64,000 nucleotides of DNA from Megamonas sp. UBA1796 (lineage in GTDB: Bacteria > Bacillota > Negativicutes > Selenomonadales > Selenomonadaceae), in the NCBI GenBank assembly GCA_002319795.1, contig DCFU01000034.1, positions 62,001 through 126,000 of the forward strand, written 5' to 3'. Positions 8,133 to 16,929 of this stretch are shown here, piece after piece (positions within the stretch are counted from its first letter, which is position 1; each line of letters begins with the position of its first letter). The notes under the pieces were generated by a model, which did not search any database, was not told where the DNA came from, and was given only the letters and a program-made list of their open reading frames with translations. A program made the position numbers and the translations under genes.

Positions 8133-8567
8133 ATGAAGATAGCAATTGGTTGTGATCCGAACGCAGCAGAGTTCAAATTTAAGCTTATGGATTATATTAA
8201 AACATTGGGGCATGAATGCGTAGATTTTGGCAGTGGTGATCCTATTTATGCCAATACGGCAATTGAAGTGGCTGAGAGCGTTGCTAAAGGTGAGAACGAT
8301 AAGGGCATCCTGATTTGCGGTACAGGGATAGGCATGAGCATTGCGGCAAACAAAGTAAAGGGAGCTTATGCAGCCTTGGTGTCAGATGTTTATCAGGCAC
8401 AACGGGCAGCCTTGAGCAATGATGCCAATATCATAACCATGGGAGCCTTGGTGACTGGTATAGAAACAGGAAAATTGATGACGAAAGCGTACCTGGAATG
8501 CCGGTTTGACCCTGGTTCCAGATCGTATCCCAAAGTCCAACGTATTTTCGAGTATGAAAAGGGATGA
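8133..8567 (+). CDS. RpiB/LacA/LacB-family sugar-phosphate isomerase lacking the usual active-site histidines
   Basis: 144 residues. The catalytic Cys is present (C62 in ICGTGIGMSIAANK), which is the isomerisation base in RpiB. Two conserved family positions are changed: the DHAGF motif near residue 8 reads DPNAAEF, so the His is lost; and the usual R-x-x-HN-x-AN reads RAALSNDAN, with Ser at position 95 where RpiB has the ring-opening His. Loss of the ring-opening residue suggests a substrate that is already open-chain, such as a tetrose or tetrulose derivative. It sits directly before the two-subunit transketolase (6-bp gap). Ribose-5-phosphate isomerase activity should not be assumed. Confidence 0.85.
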   Translation: MKIAIGCDPNAAEFKFKLMDYIKTLGHECVDFGSGDPIYANTAIEVAESVAKGENDKGILICGTGIGMSIAANKVKGAYAALVSDVYQAQRAALSNDANIITMGALVTGIETGKLMTKAYLECRFDPGSRSYPKVQRIFEYEKG

Positions 8568-8573
8568 AGATAT

Positions 8574-9416
8574 ATGGAAAGAAATAAACGATTAAAGCTG
8601 GAAGTAACAGCAGAAAAATGCCGGCGTAATGTGCTGCGCATGGTGGAAAGCAGCGGACATGGACATTTGGGAGGCGCATTTTCCTGCATTGATATTGTAA
8701 CGGCCTTGTACTTTTATAAAATGAAGATCAGGCCGGAGGAACCGGATTGGAAGGAACGGGACCGGTTCCTTTTGTCCGCGGGGCATAAGTGTATGGCACA
8801 ATATGCGGTACTTGCGGAGAAGGGTTTTTTTGATAAGTCGGTCTTGGACACCTATGGCAAGCTGGGAACAAAAATTCCGGGACATCCGGATATGCACAAG
8901 CTGCTGGGAATAGAAGCAAATACAGGAGCCTTGGGCCATGGACTTTCTATAGCCGATGGAATGGCACTTGGTTTAAGAGGAAAAGCGAAGGTATATGTTA
9001 TCATGGGAGACGGTGAACTGGCAGAAGGCTCAAATTGGGAAGCAGCAGCGGCGGCGGCACATTACCACTTGGACAATCTGACTGTTTTTGTCGATTTCAA
9101 TGGTTTGCAGATCAGCGGGCAGGTGGAAAAAATCATGAATTATGTTCCTATAGATGAGCATTTCAAGGCTTTTGGCTGGGCTGTAGAAAATATAGATGGA
9201 AATTCGATGGAAGAGATTATTGACGTGCTGGACAGGCTGCCGTTGCAAAAGGGCAGGCCGACAGCAATTGTTGCTCATACAATCAAGGCCAAAGGAATAA
9301 CCTTTGCAGAAAATCAAGCGAAATACCATTTTTGGTCCCCGAAGAATGGTGAACTGCAGCAGGCTATCGAGGAATGTGAAGCAAAAATAGGAAAAATTGC
9401 GCAGGAGATCATGTGA
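8574..9416 (+). CDS. Transketolase, N-terminal (thiamine diphosphate-binding) subunit
   Basis: 280 residues, equal to the first domain of transketolase. The thiamine diphosphate/Mg motif is MGDGELAEGSNWEAA (GDG at 145-147, N154), and GHLGGAFSCIDI near residue 30 carries the conserved His. It needs the C-terminal subunit encoded next. Two-subunit transketolases are common in catabolic clusters and archaea. The enzyme moves a two-carbon ketol unit between a ketose and an aldose. Being next to an open-chain-type isomerase, it may act on a tetrose-containing substrate rather than in the housekeeping pentose phosphate path. Confidence 0.9.
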   Translation: MERNKRLKLEVTAEKCRRNVLRMVESSGHGHLGGAFSCIDIVTALYFYKMKIRPEEPDWKERDRFLLSAGHKCMAQYAVLAEKGFFDKSVLDTYGKLGTKIPGHPDMHKLLGIEANTGALGHGLSIADGMALGLRGKAKVYVIMGDGELAEGSNWEAAAAAAHYHLDNLTVFVDFNGLQISGQVEKIMNYVPIDEHFKAFGWAVENIDGNSMEEIIDVLDRLPLQKGRPTAIVAHTIKAKGITFAENQAKYHFWSPKNGELQQAIEECEAKIGKIAQEIM

Positions 9417-9435
9417 TTATAGGAGGCCTACTTAT

Positions 9436-10368
9436 ATGGATACGATAAAAAGAGATCCAAGGAAGGAATTTGGCAAGGCTGTAGCAGAATTGGCAGAAAC
9501 CGATGAAAGAATTGTTGTTTTGTCAGCGGATAGTGGCGGCAGTGCTGGATTTAAGGATTTTGCAGAGCAGCATCCGGAGAAATATTATGAGTTTGGGATT
9601 ATGGAACAGGGTATAACCGGTATTGCAGCAGGCCTGGCCACCACAGGAAAAATTCCTGTATTTTGTGCAATTGCGCCGTTTGTTACCTGCCGTCCCTATG
9701 AAATGTTTCGCAATGACTTGGGGTATATGAAACAAAACGTGAAGATTGTGGGAAGAAATGCCGGGTTTACGTATTCTGATTTAGGCGCGACGCACCATTC
9801 TTTGGAAGATTATGCAATCATGCGGATGGTACCGGGGGCGGTAGTGCTTGCTCCACAGGATGTGGGAGAGATACGTTCGGCGGTTAAGGCCATGATGGAC
9901 TACAACGGGCCTGTTTATATGCGGATTGGGAATGGGGCCATACCAGATTTAAAAAAGGAAGCAGCATTCATTATCGGCAAAGGAGAAATTTTGCGTGAAG
10001 GGAATGATCTCACCATACTATCTACCGGCTCCATCACTGGAGAAGTGTTATGCGCAGCTGCGTTGCTGGAAGATCAGGGAATCTCAGTCATGGTCATAGG
10101 GCTGCCGACTGTATCGCCCATTGATTGCGAAATCATAAAGTATGCGGCAGAGAAAACAGGCAGGATTATGACCGTAGAGGAACATTATATCTGCGGCGGC
10201 CTGGGAGGGAGTGTTGCTGAAGTGATTGCTCAGTCCTGCCCGGTACCACTGAAGATTCATGGTGTACCTCATGTGTACGCGACATCGGGTTCCTATGAGG
10301 AGCTTTTGCGGTATTATAAATTGGATGCCAAGGGAATTGCTGCGGTGGCGAAGGATTTTATTGCGTAA
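9436..10368 (+). CDS. Transketolase, C-terminal subunit
   Basis: 310 residues holding the pyrimidine-binding and C-terminal domains. YYEFGIMEQGITGIAAGLA contains the catalytic Glu (E57) that activates thiamine diphosphate, and THHSLEDYAIMR is the family's conserved HxxxxD region. The start at ATG 9436 follows AGGAGG (9421-9426) by 9 bp. Gap to the N-terminal subunit is 19 bp, so the two are translated as partners. Confidence 0.9.
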   Translation: MDTIKRDPRKEFGKAVAELAETDERIVVLSADSGGSAGFKDFAEQHPEKYYEFGIMEQGITGIAAGLATTGKIPVFCAIAPFVTCRPYEMFRNDLGYMKQNVKIVGRNAGFTYSDLGATHHSLEDYAIMRMVPGAVVLAPQDVGEIRSAVKAMMDYNGPVYMRIGNGAIPDLKKEAAFIIGKGEILREGNDLTILSTGSITGEVLCAAALLEDQGISVMVIGLPTVSPIDCEIIKYAAEKTGRIMTVEEHYICGGLGGSVAEVIAQSCPVPLKIHGVPHVYATSGSYEELLRYYKLDAKGIAAVAKDFIA

Positions 10369-10385
10369 AAAGGAGAAAGATAAAG

Positions 10386-11228
10386 ATGGCTTATGTAAAT
10401 ATGATAGAGATGATGAATCAGGCAACAAAGGGGAGATATGCCATTGGGGCATTTAACTTCTTTAATTATCTGACGGCAAGAACGATTATTGAAACTTGTG
10501 AAGAAAGAAAGTCTCCGGTGATTTTGCAAACCTCAGTCAAAACAGTCCGGCAATTAGGTACAGCTCATATTATGGATATGGTTTTGCCGCTTATGAAAAA
10601 AACTTCGGTTCCTGTAGCACTTCATCTGGATCACTGCAAGGAAACTGAGGTTGCCAAGCAGTGCATGGATGCGGGCTGGAGTTCTATCATGTATGATGGT
10701 TCTTCTTTTGCATTTGAAGAGAATGTTGCCAAAACAAAAGAGATTGTGGCATATGCGAAAAAAAAGGATATCAGTGTAGAAGGAGAACTTGGCGCTATAG
10801 TAGGTGTTGAAGAAGACATCGTTGTAGATGACCATGCTGGAAGCTTGGCAGATGTCGACCTTTCTGTCCGATTTACTGCAGAGACAGGGGTAGATGCTTT
10901 TGCTCCGGCAATTGGAACGGCACATGGCATGTACAAAGGCAAACCAAAACTGGATTATGAAAGATTCTCAGATATTCGCGGCAGGGTGAAAACAAATTTA
11001 GTGGTGCATGGCGGCACAGGTCTGGCAGATGATGTATTCCGCAGACTAATACAGATAGGTGCATCGAAAATCAATGTTTCAACGGCAATCAAAATGGCCT
11101 ATTTCCGAGGAATGAAGGCAAGCGATGGATTGACGGAACCGTTGCAGGCGGACAGAATGATGGAAAAAGAGGTACAAGAGGTCGTAACGCATTGCATTGG
11201 TGTATTTGGTTCTGTAGGAAAAGCATAA
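10386..11228 (+). CDS. Class II (zinc) aldolase, fructose/tagatose-bisphosphate aldolase family
   Basis: 280 residues. ALHLDHC (H80, D82, H83) carries a zinc ligand and the catalytic Asp; VEGELGAIVGVED-like residues follow, then IGTAHGMYKGKP and VVHGGTGL with the other zinc-ligand histidines, and KINVST binds phosphate. The short form is closer to GatY/KbaY-type ketose-bisphosphate aldolases than to FbaA. It would release dihydroxyacetone phosphate plus an aldehyde from a ketose phosphate. The substrate cannot be told from sequence alone; its neighbours suggest a phosphorylated product of the FGGY kinase. Confidence 0.88.
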   Translation: MAYVNMIEMMNQATKGRYAIGAFNFFNYLTARTIIETCEERKSPVILQTSVKTVRQLGTAHIMDMVLPLMKKTSVPVALHLDHCKETEVAKQCMDAGWSSIMYDGSSFAFEENVAKTKEIVAYAKKKDISVEGELGAIVGVEEDIVVDDHAGSLADVDLSVRFTAETGVDAFAPAIGTAHGMYKGKPKLDYERFSDIRGRVKTNLVVHGGTGLADDVFRRLIQIGASKINVSTAIKMAYFRGMKASDGLTEPLQADRMMEKEVQEVVTHCIGVFGSVGKA

Positions 11229-11247
11229 GACGGAGGGAGGAAATCTG

Positions 11248-12192
11248 ATGGATGAGAAGATTTATGAATGTGATCTCCACTCCCATACGAAACGTTCCGA
11301 TGGGGCAGATTCCTACGAGCAGATCATTGCCAATGCCGTGAGACGAGGATTAAAGGTGTTGGCCATTACCGATCATGATATCCGGCCGGAACTGCATCCG
11401 GAAATTTCCGGTCGGGCAGTGGATCTGCAGCAATATGGGAGAGAGCAGGGGATCATTCTGATTCCTGGAATTGAATTTTCCTGTAATACACAGGTTGAAG
11501 ATGTTCATATCGTAGGGCTTGCTTGTGATTTTTCACATACTGGTTTTGTCAGGCAGGAAGAACTTACCCGTAAGAGCAAGCTGAGCGGATATGAAGCTTT
11601 ATGCATCCGGCTTACAGAGATGGGAATGCCAATTACCTTGCAGGAGGTAGCTGCGGCACAGGGAGAAGGTTTTGTGCCCGGTGATATACAAAAGAAGCAG
11701 ATTTTCGAGCTTATGGCTAAGAAGGGATATGCTTCGGATTGGAGCCAGGCAAAGCTTCTTGTGAAAAATAGCCGTCAGCTGCAGATAAAACGTGAAAAAC
11801 CGCAGGCGGAGGATGTGATCCAATTGATCAAGGAAAGTGGCGGAGTGGCAATCCTTGCACATCCTTATTTGATTGAGGAGCCGCTCGTATGGGGAAATAA
11901 AGAAGCTTCAAGAGCTGAATATATTGAAAGACTTATCGCTGCAGGTCTCGATGGGATCGAGGGTGCTTATACATATAATAAGACCAGTTACGGCGGAGAT
12001 ATGTCTCCCCAGGAAATTGAATATGAGATTCGGGAAAAATATGAAGGCAGAATAGCATTTATTTCCGGGGGGTCAGATTATCATGATGATGCAGCAAAGG
12101 GAGTAAAAAAAGAAAAATGCCGTTATCTTGGAGAAAAAGGCATAAGTTTTTCAGACTTTGAGAAGTCACCATTGGGTTATTTGGCAAAATAA
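11248..12192 (+). CDS. PHP-domain phosphoesterase
   Basis: 314 residues. The PHP metal motifs are present: DLHSHTKRSDG (H11, H13), AITDHD (D42, H43), GIEFSC and, toward the end, AILAHP and SGGSDYHDD. Family members include RNase AM (TrpH/YciV), histidinol phosphatase and a cyclic-phosphate dihydrolase. Inside a sugar operon a phosphatase or cyclic-phosphate hydrolase on a pathway sugar phosphate is more likely than an RNA role, but this is inference. It lies 19 bp after the aldolase with a GGAGG ribosome site. Confidence 0.82.
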   Translation: MDEKIYECDLHSHTKRSDGADSYEQIIANAVRRGLKVLAITDHDIRPELHPEISGRAVDLQQYGREQGIILIPGIEFSCNTQVEDVHIVGLACDFSHTGFVRQEELTRKSKLSGYEALCIRLTEMGMPITLQEVAAAQGEGFVPGDIQKKQIFELMAKKGYASDWSQAKLLVKNSRQLQIKREKPQAEDVIQLIKESGGVAILAHPYLIEEPLVWGNKEASRAEYIERLIAAGLDGIEGAYTYNKTSYGGDMSPQEIEYEIREKYEGRIAFISGGSDYHDDAAKGVKKEKCRYLGEKGISFSDFEKSPLGYLAK

Positions 12193-12243
12193 ATATAGTT
12201 TACAAGTATGTTGTTACTGGTGAATACGGAGGGGAAGTTTATA

Positions 12244-13560
12244 ATGCGTTTTTTATCCATTGATTTTGGGACATCGGCAGTGAAGGTATCCATTCTTGAT
12301 GAAAATTTAAATTCCATTGCCTGGGCGAAAGGAAATTATCATTATATTTTGTTGCCGGGAGAGAAGGTAGAACTAAAAGAAAAAGATTTAATGGAGGCTT
12401 TTTTTTCTGCAGTCAATCAGCTTGATCCGAAGGAACGTAAAGATGTAGAGCTGTTATGCTATGATACGTTTTCACCTTCTCCAGTTTTCATGGATAGGGA
12501 GGGTGGACTGGTATATCCTAATATTATTACGCATATGGATCGGCGCAGCAGGAGACAAAGCAAATTTATCGATGAAACGATTGGGAAAGATACATATATG
12601 AACATATCAGGCATTTATCCCTTCCCAGGTGGGTGCTCGGCAATGACCTTTCTTTGGTTTCTGCAAAATGAGCCGGAAATTTACAAAGATACCTATCGTA
12701 TAGGGCATTTGACAACCTATATTCATAAAAGGCTTACAGGAAAGTGGATGGTTGATCTTGTAAATGCATCCATGATGGGAGTTTATGAGACAACCAGGCA
12801 AAGCGGCTGGTCAAAGGAACTCCTGCAGGAATTTCACCTCCGGCCGGAATGCTTTGGCGAAATATACAATCCGGGTGTTGTACATGGTACGCTGCTGCCG
12901 GAGATTGCAGATAGGCTTGGGGTACGTGCAGGAATACCGGTTACGGCAGGTTCAAATGATGTGGCTGTAAGCCAGATGGGAGCCGGGAATCAGAAAAGCG
13001 GCGATATTATGGATACAGCGGGGAGCAGTGATATGGTCAGTATCCTGACCAATAAGCCGGTAGTCGACGGCAGGTATTATCTCCGGAATTCCGTTATTCC
13101 GGGAATTTGGCAAATTTATGCTACTACCTGTGGCGGTTTTGGTGTTGACTGGTTCTACGAGCAATTTTGCCGGGAAATGACAAGGGAAGAATACTACTTA
13201 TATCTGGGGGCTGCTGTGGAACGCTATATGCATGAGAACCCATTGCATTTTGAACCTTATCTGACAGGTGACCGGCAGAGTTTGGCGAAAAAGACCGGCA
13301 GTTGGCAGGGGCTTACCTTGGAAGCAACCAAGGATCAGATGTTGGCAGCTTTGCTGGACAGTATACAAGATGTATTATATGAAACAATTCTTAGAGCGGA
13401 AAAGGTTATTTCTCTGAATAAGATAATCAAAATATCCGGAGGAATGACTACCAAGCCGTATCTGAGTTTGAAGGAAAAAAAGTTTAAAGGCTACTCGCTC
13501 GAGGTTGTAGATAACTGCCCTATCAAAGGGAATGTAGCTTTGGCGAAATATTATATGTGA
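12244..13560 (+). CDS. FGGY-family carbohydrate kinase
   Basis: 438 residues from ATG 12244, which has GGAGGGG at 12229-12235. The N-terminal phosphate loop reads SIDFGTSAVKVS. AGSNDVAVSQMGAG and DTAGSSDMVS correspond to the ADP-binding half, and ISGGMTTKPYL near the C-terminus is the FGGY signature region. The family phosphorylates xylulose, gluconate, ribulose, glycerol and similar polyols or ketoses. Length and divergence do not let me name the substrate. Context suggests it makes the phosphorylated ketose used by the class II aldolase or the transketolase. Confidence 0.87.
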   Translation: MRFLSIDFGTSAVKVSILDENLNSIAWAKGNYHYILLPGEKVELKEKDLMEAFFSAVNQLDPKERKDVELLCYDTFSPSPVFMDREGGLVYPNIITHMDRRSRRQSKFIDETIGKDTYMNISGIYPFPGGCSAMTFLWFLQNEPEIYKDTYRIGHLTTYIHKRLTGKWMVDLVNASMMGVYETTRQSGWSKELLQEFHLRPECFGEIYNPGVVHGTLLPEIADRLGVRAGIPVTAGSNDVAVSQMGAGNQKSGDIMDTAGSSDMVSILTNKPVVDGRYYLRNSVIPGIWQIYATTCGGFGVDWFYEQFCREMTREEYYLYLGAAVERYMHENPLHFEPYLTGDRQSLAKKTGSWQGLTLEATKDQMLAALLDSIQDVLYETILRAEKVISLNKIIKISGGMTTKPYLSLKEKKFKGYSLEVVDNCPIKGNVALAKYYM

Positions 13561-13765
13561 TAAGGGGCGTGCATACCCAGTGCTATGTAAAAAATATTCA
13601 AAATTTTGTCAAGGAAACGAATAAAAAATATTTTGCCATTAAAGGAGGGATGCTACGATAAATGATGCTAAAGCACAGAGAGGATGATGCTTGAAAATAT
13701 GGAAGGGAGCCTTTAAAGGTCATATCAAATTTATCGTAGATTAAAATATTTGGGAGATGATTTTC
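13561..13765 (+). promoter_or_regulatory. Intra-operon spacer with dyad, before the transporter
   Basis: 205 bp without a convincing gene. CTACGATAAA (13653-13662) is repeated inverted at 13730-13739, with an AAAGGAGGGATG site between them that leads into no long frame. The spacing could hold a second promoter or an mRNA-processing stem that sets transporter and dehydratase levels apart from the first half of the operon. Confidence 0.35.
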
Positions 13766-15043
13766 GTGTCAGATATGGTAAAAAATATTCCGAGTGGAAG
13801 ATGGCTGCGTATTATCCCGCCGACAATCCTGATATATATTTTCTCATTTATGGACAGAACTAATATTGGTTTTGCAATGGCTGGGGGAATGAACGAAGCT
13901 TTGCAAATGACAGCTTCGATTTCCGGCCTGGCTGCAGGTATCTTCTTTATAGGTTATATTGTTCTTCAGGTGCCGGGCGGGCATATCGCTGAGCATGGCA
14001 ATGGTAAAAAATTTATTGCAGTTACGATTATCGCCTGGAGTGCGTTGTGTATAGCACTTGGTTTTGTACAGACGGCGAATCAATTACTGGTTGTTCGTTT
14101 TTTGATAGGTGTCGCAGAAGGCGGTGTCTGGCCGGCAGTCCTCGTTATTATCAGCCATTGGTTCCCAAATGAAGAACGTGGCCGGGCAAATGCATATTTT
14201 ATTATGAATATCGCTATTGCATCTATTATTACGGGGCCGATTTCCGGTTGGATCGTGACAGAGTATGGTTGGCGCTGGGTATTTATTCTTGAAGGATGTG
14301 TCTCCTTTTTACTGATTTTTGTATGGTGGCCGTTTGTCGACAATCATCCGAGTGAAGCAAAATGGATATCACAGGAAGAACGTGAATACATTGAAGGCAA
14401 GTTAGCTGAGGAACAAAAGGATATTAAGACAGAAACAGGCGGAAAGGTTTCCTTTAAGGATATGCTTTCAAGTGGGAACATGTGGAAGCTTATTATGATT
14501 TACTTTTTCTATCAAACGGGAATTTACGGATTTACTATGTGGCTCCCAAGCATTTTAAAGGGACTTACAAATGGCGGAATGACAAGTGTCGGGTTCCTTT
14601 CCACCGTGCCATGGTTTGCCTGCATTGTCGGCTTATATGTTATTTCGCATCTTTCGGATAAAAGTATGAACCGCAGATTTTATGTAGCATTGCCCCTTAT
14701 TGGTTTTGCAATCTGCTTTTTTGCGTCTACCCTGTTTGGGGACAGCCCATGGATCGCTTTTGCGTTTCTGGTTGCCTGTGGTTTGTTTATTCAGTCTGCC
14801 TCCAGTATTTTTTGGACACTTCCCCCAATTTTATTTCCGGCAGAGGTCGCTGGTGATAGCCGCGGTGTAATCAATGCACTTGGCAACCTTGGGGGATTTA
14901 TTGGACCGTTTGCTGTAGGTTGGCTAAAAATGACTTTTGACAGTTATAATGCTGGTATTTATTTTCTTGTAGCAACTTTGCTGGCAGGTTTCTTTATTAC
15001 TTTGACATTGCCGGATAGTACTGCTGGAAAGAAATCTGAATAA
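13766..15043 (+). CDS. MFS transporter, anion:cation symporter (sugar-acid) type
   Basis: 425 residues, about 12 membrane segments. PPTILIYIFSFMDRTNIGFAM at the N-terminus is typical of the ACS family (ExuT, GudP, DgoT, phthalate permeases), and GVAEGGVWPAVLVIISHWFPNEERGRAN is its conserved loop after helix 4. These carriers take up organic anions such as galactonate, glucarate or hexuronates with protons. GTG 13766 is chosen because GGGAGA (13752-13757) is 8 bp ahead; the ATG at 13757 overlaps that site. It is the only carrier in the operon, which argues that the substrate is an acid entering unphosphorylated. Confidence 0.88.
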   Translation: MSDMVKNIPSGRWLRIIPPTILIYIFSFMDRTNIGFAMAGGMNEALQMTASISGLAAGIFFIGYIVLQVPGGHIAEHGNGKKFIAVTIIAWSALCIALGFVQTANQLLVVRFLIGVAEGGVWPAVLVIISHWFPNEERGRANAYFIMNIAIASIITGPISGWIVTEYGWRWVFILEGCVSFLLIFVWWPFVDNHPSEAKWISQEEREYIEGKLAEEQKDIKTETGGKVSFKDMLSSGNMWKLIMIYFFYQTGIYGFTMWLPSILKGLTNGGMTSVGFLSTVPWFACIVGLYVISHLSDKSMNRRFYVALPLIGFAICFFASTLFGDSPWIAFAFLVACGLFIQSASSIFWTLPPILFPAEVAGDSRGVINALGNLGGFIGPFAVGWLKMTFDSYNAGIYFLVATLLAGFFITLTLPDSTAGKKSE

Positions 15044-15087
15044 AGCGGATAAAAATAATAAATCATGATAGAAGGGTCTTGATTTTT

Positions 15088-16806
15088 ATGGAACAGCGTT
15101 GTAAAGCAGTCCGTAAGCTTTGGGCACAAGGCGATGCTTTGAAAATGGGCATGGACTGGACGGAAGAAGATTTAGGGAAGCCGCAGATTATGGTTGATGA
15201 TATGTGGGGTGAAAGCCATCCGGGCAGTTATCACCTGGACTGGCTTACTAAAGAGGCTTGCATTGGAATTTACGAGAGTGGTGGAAAACCAGCGCAATTT
15301 CATGTGACAGATATCTGCGATGGATGGGCGCAAGGGCACGATGGTATGAACTATATTCTTCCTGCCAGGGAAACCATGACGGATATGGTTGAAGTACATG
15401 CGTCTGTCATTCCGTGGGATGGTATTGTACTGCTATCAAGCTGCGATAAAGCCATTCCGGCGCACTTGATGGCAGCTGCGCGTATGGACCTGCCGACGAT
15501 TCATGTCCCGGGCGGTTCTATGGTATCAGGTCCGGGCATTACGACTTCGGATTTAGCAGGACCACTTACAGCCAGGGATAAGCGAGGTCTGGTGGAAAAA
15601 AATGAAATGCGTAATTTCAAATTAACCGGCTGTCCTACTTGTGGCGCCTGCCAATTCATGGGAACGGCGAGTACTATGCAGTGCATGTCCGAGGCATTGG
15701 GCATGGCCCTTCCTGGCTCGGCGCTTATGCCATCGACGTATATGGAGATCAGGCGTATGGCACGTATGGCTGGCAAAAAGGTAATGGAGCTGGCAGAACG
15801 CGGTATTACTCCATCTAAAATCATGACACAGGCTGCTTTTGAGAACGCTATTAAGGTACATGCGGCTATTGGCGGCAGTACGAATGCGCTTATCCATATG
15901 CCGGCGATTGCACATGAGGCTGGATTGTTCCTTGATCCAACGTTGTTTGACAAGCTGGGGCAAAAGATAAAGTATTTGACGAATATCCAGCCGAGTGGTA
16001 AATATGTAACCGAAATGTTATGGTTTGCCGGTGGTATTCCGATGATACAATGGCTGATCAAAGATTCTCTGGATCTTGACGTTATGACGGTAACTGGTCA
16101 TACATTGGGCGAGAATCTTGAGCAGATCAGGAAAGAACAGTTTTTTGAAAGAGGACTGGCATATTTGTCAACCTATGGGATTGAAGCGAAAGAGATTATC
16201 CGGCAGCCGGAGGCGTCAAAGAAATATGGTGCGATTGCGGTTCTTAAGGGGAACATTGCTCCGGATGGTGCGGTTGTTAAGTACGCGGCGGTCGTTCCTG
16301 CTATGCAGCATCATATAGGCAAGGCGGCAGTCTTCAATTCAGAGGAGGCAGCACAACAGGCCATTATTGCAGGAGAAATCGATCAAGGTGATGTCATCAT
16401 TATTCGCTACGAAGGTCCAAAAGGATCTGGTATGCCGGAAATGTTAATGACAACGGATGCGATTGTATTTGATGAAAGATTGAATGGAACGGTTGCTTTA
16501 GTAACGGATGGACGTTTTTCGGGAGCGACAAGGGGACCATGCATAGGGCATGTGTCTCCGGAGGCTGTTGAGGGTGGTCCGATTGCGCTTATTGAAAATG
16601 GTGATCTGATTGAACTCGATATTCCGGCAAGAAAGCTCAGCGTTATAGGGATTAACGGTAAAAAAACATCGGCAGAAGAAATTTCCCGGGTGTTTGCTGA
16701 CAGAAAGAGCAGCTGGAAATTGCCGAAATTAGCACCGAAGAAAGGTATGTTGAAAAGATATACAGAACATGCGGTTTCTGGTATGGCAGGCGCATACATG
16801 GAATAG
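15088..16806 (+). CDS. IlvD/EDD-family dehydratase (sugar-acid dehydratase)
   Basis: 572 residues. The cluster-ligand cysteines of the family are C77 (DICDGWAQGHDGM), C119 (SSCDKAIPAHL) and C188 in GCPTCGACQFMGTAS. Members include dihydroxyacid dehydratase, phosphogluconate dehydratase and arabinonate, xylonate and gluconate dehydratases; all remove water to give a 2-keto-3-deoxy acid. Next to a sugar-acid carrier and sugar-acid lyases, a non-phosphorylated aldonate is the likely substrate, not a branched-chain precursor. The ATG at 15088 follows GAAGGG. The downstream spacer carries a 14-bp inverted repeat. Confidence 0.88.
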   Translation: MEQRCKAVRKLWAQGDALKMGMDWTEEDLGKPQIMVDDMWGESHPGSYHLDWLTKEACIGIYESGGKPAQFHVTDICDGWAQGHDGMNYILPARETMTDMVEVHASVIPWDGIVLLSSCDKAIPAHLMAAARMDLPTIHVPGGSMVSGPGITTSDLAGPLTARDKRGLVEKNEMRNFKLTGCPTCGACQFMGTASTMQCMSEALGMALPGSALMPSTYMEIRRMARMAGKKVMELAERGITPSKIMTQAAFENAIKVHAAIGGSTNALIHMPAIAHEAGLFLDPTLFDKLGQKIKYLTNIQPSGKYVTEMLWFAGGIPMIQWLIKDSLDLDVMTVTGHTLGENLEQIRKEQFFERGLAYLSTYGIEAKEIIRQPEASKKYGAIAVLKGNIAPDGAVVKYAAVVPAMQHHIGKAAVFNSEEAAQQAIIAGEIDQGDVIIIRYEGPKGSGMPEMLMTTDAIVFDERLNGTVALVTDGRFSGATRGPCIGHVSPEAVEGGPIALIENGDLIELDIPARKLSVIGINGKKTSAEEISRVFADRKSSWKLPKLAPKKGMLKRYTEHAVSGMAGAYME

Positions 16807-16835
16807 TTTTCCATAATAAGCTGAGGAAGGTAAGT

Positions 16836-16895
16836 GTACTTGGCAAAATGACGGGTGATATAATGGAAGTACTACCGGAGAATTTTGTCAAGTAC
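16836..16895 (+). repeat. Inverted repeat in the spacer before the LarA-family gene
   Basis: GTACTTGGCAAAAT (16836-16849) and ATTTTGTCAAGTAC (16882-16895) are complementary at 13 of 14 positions around a 32-nt loop. There is no T-run after it. It could be an mRNA stability or processing element inside the operon. Confidence 0.45.
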
Positions 16896-16929
16896 CCCTT
16901 GCTCTTGAGGATAAGGAAAGGAGAAAATT

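Noticed and set aside
8133..8567. Ordinary ribose-5-phosphate isomerase B
   Set aside because: Both family histidines are replaced, so the standard reaction should not be assumed.
15088..16806. Biosynthetic dihydroxyacid dehydratase (ilvD)
   Set aside because: Cysteine pattern fits the wider family, but no other branched-chain genes are near and the operon is catabolic.
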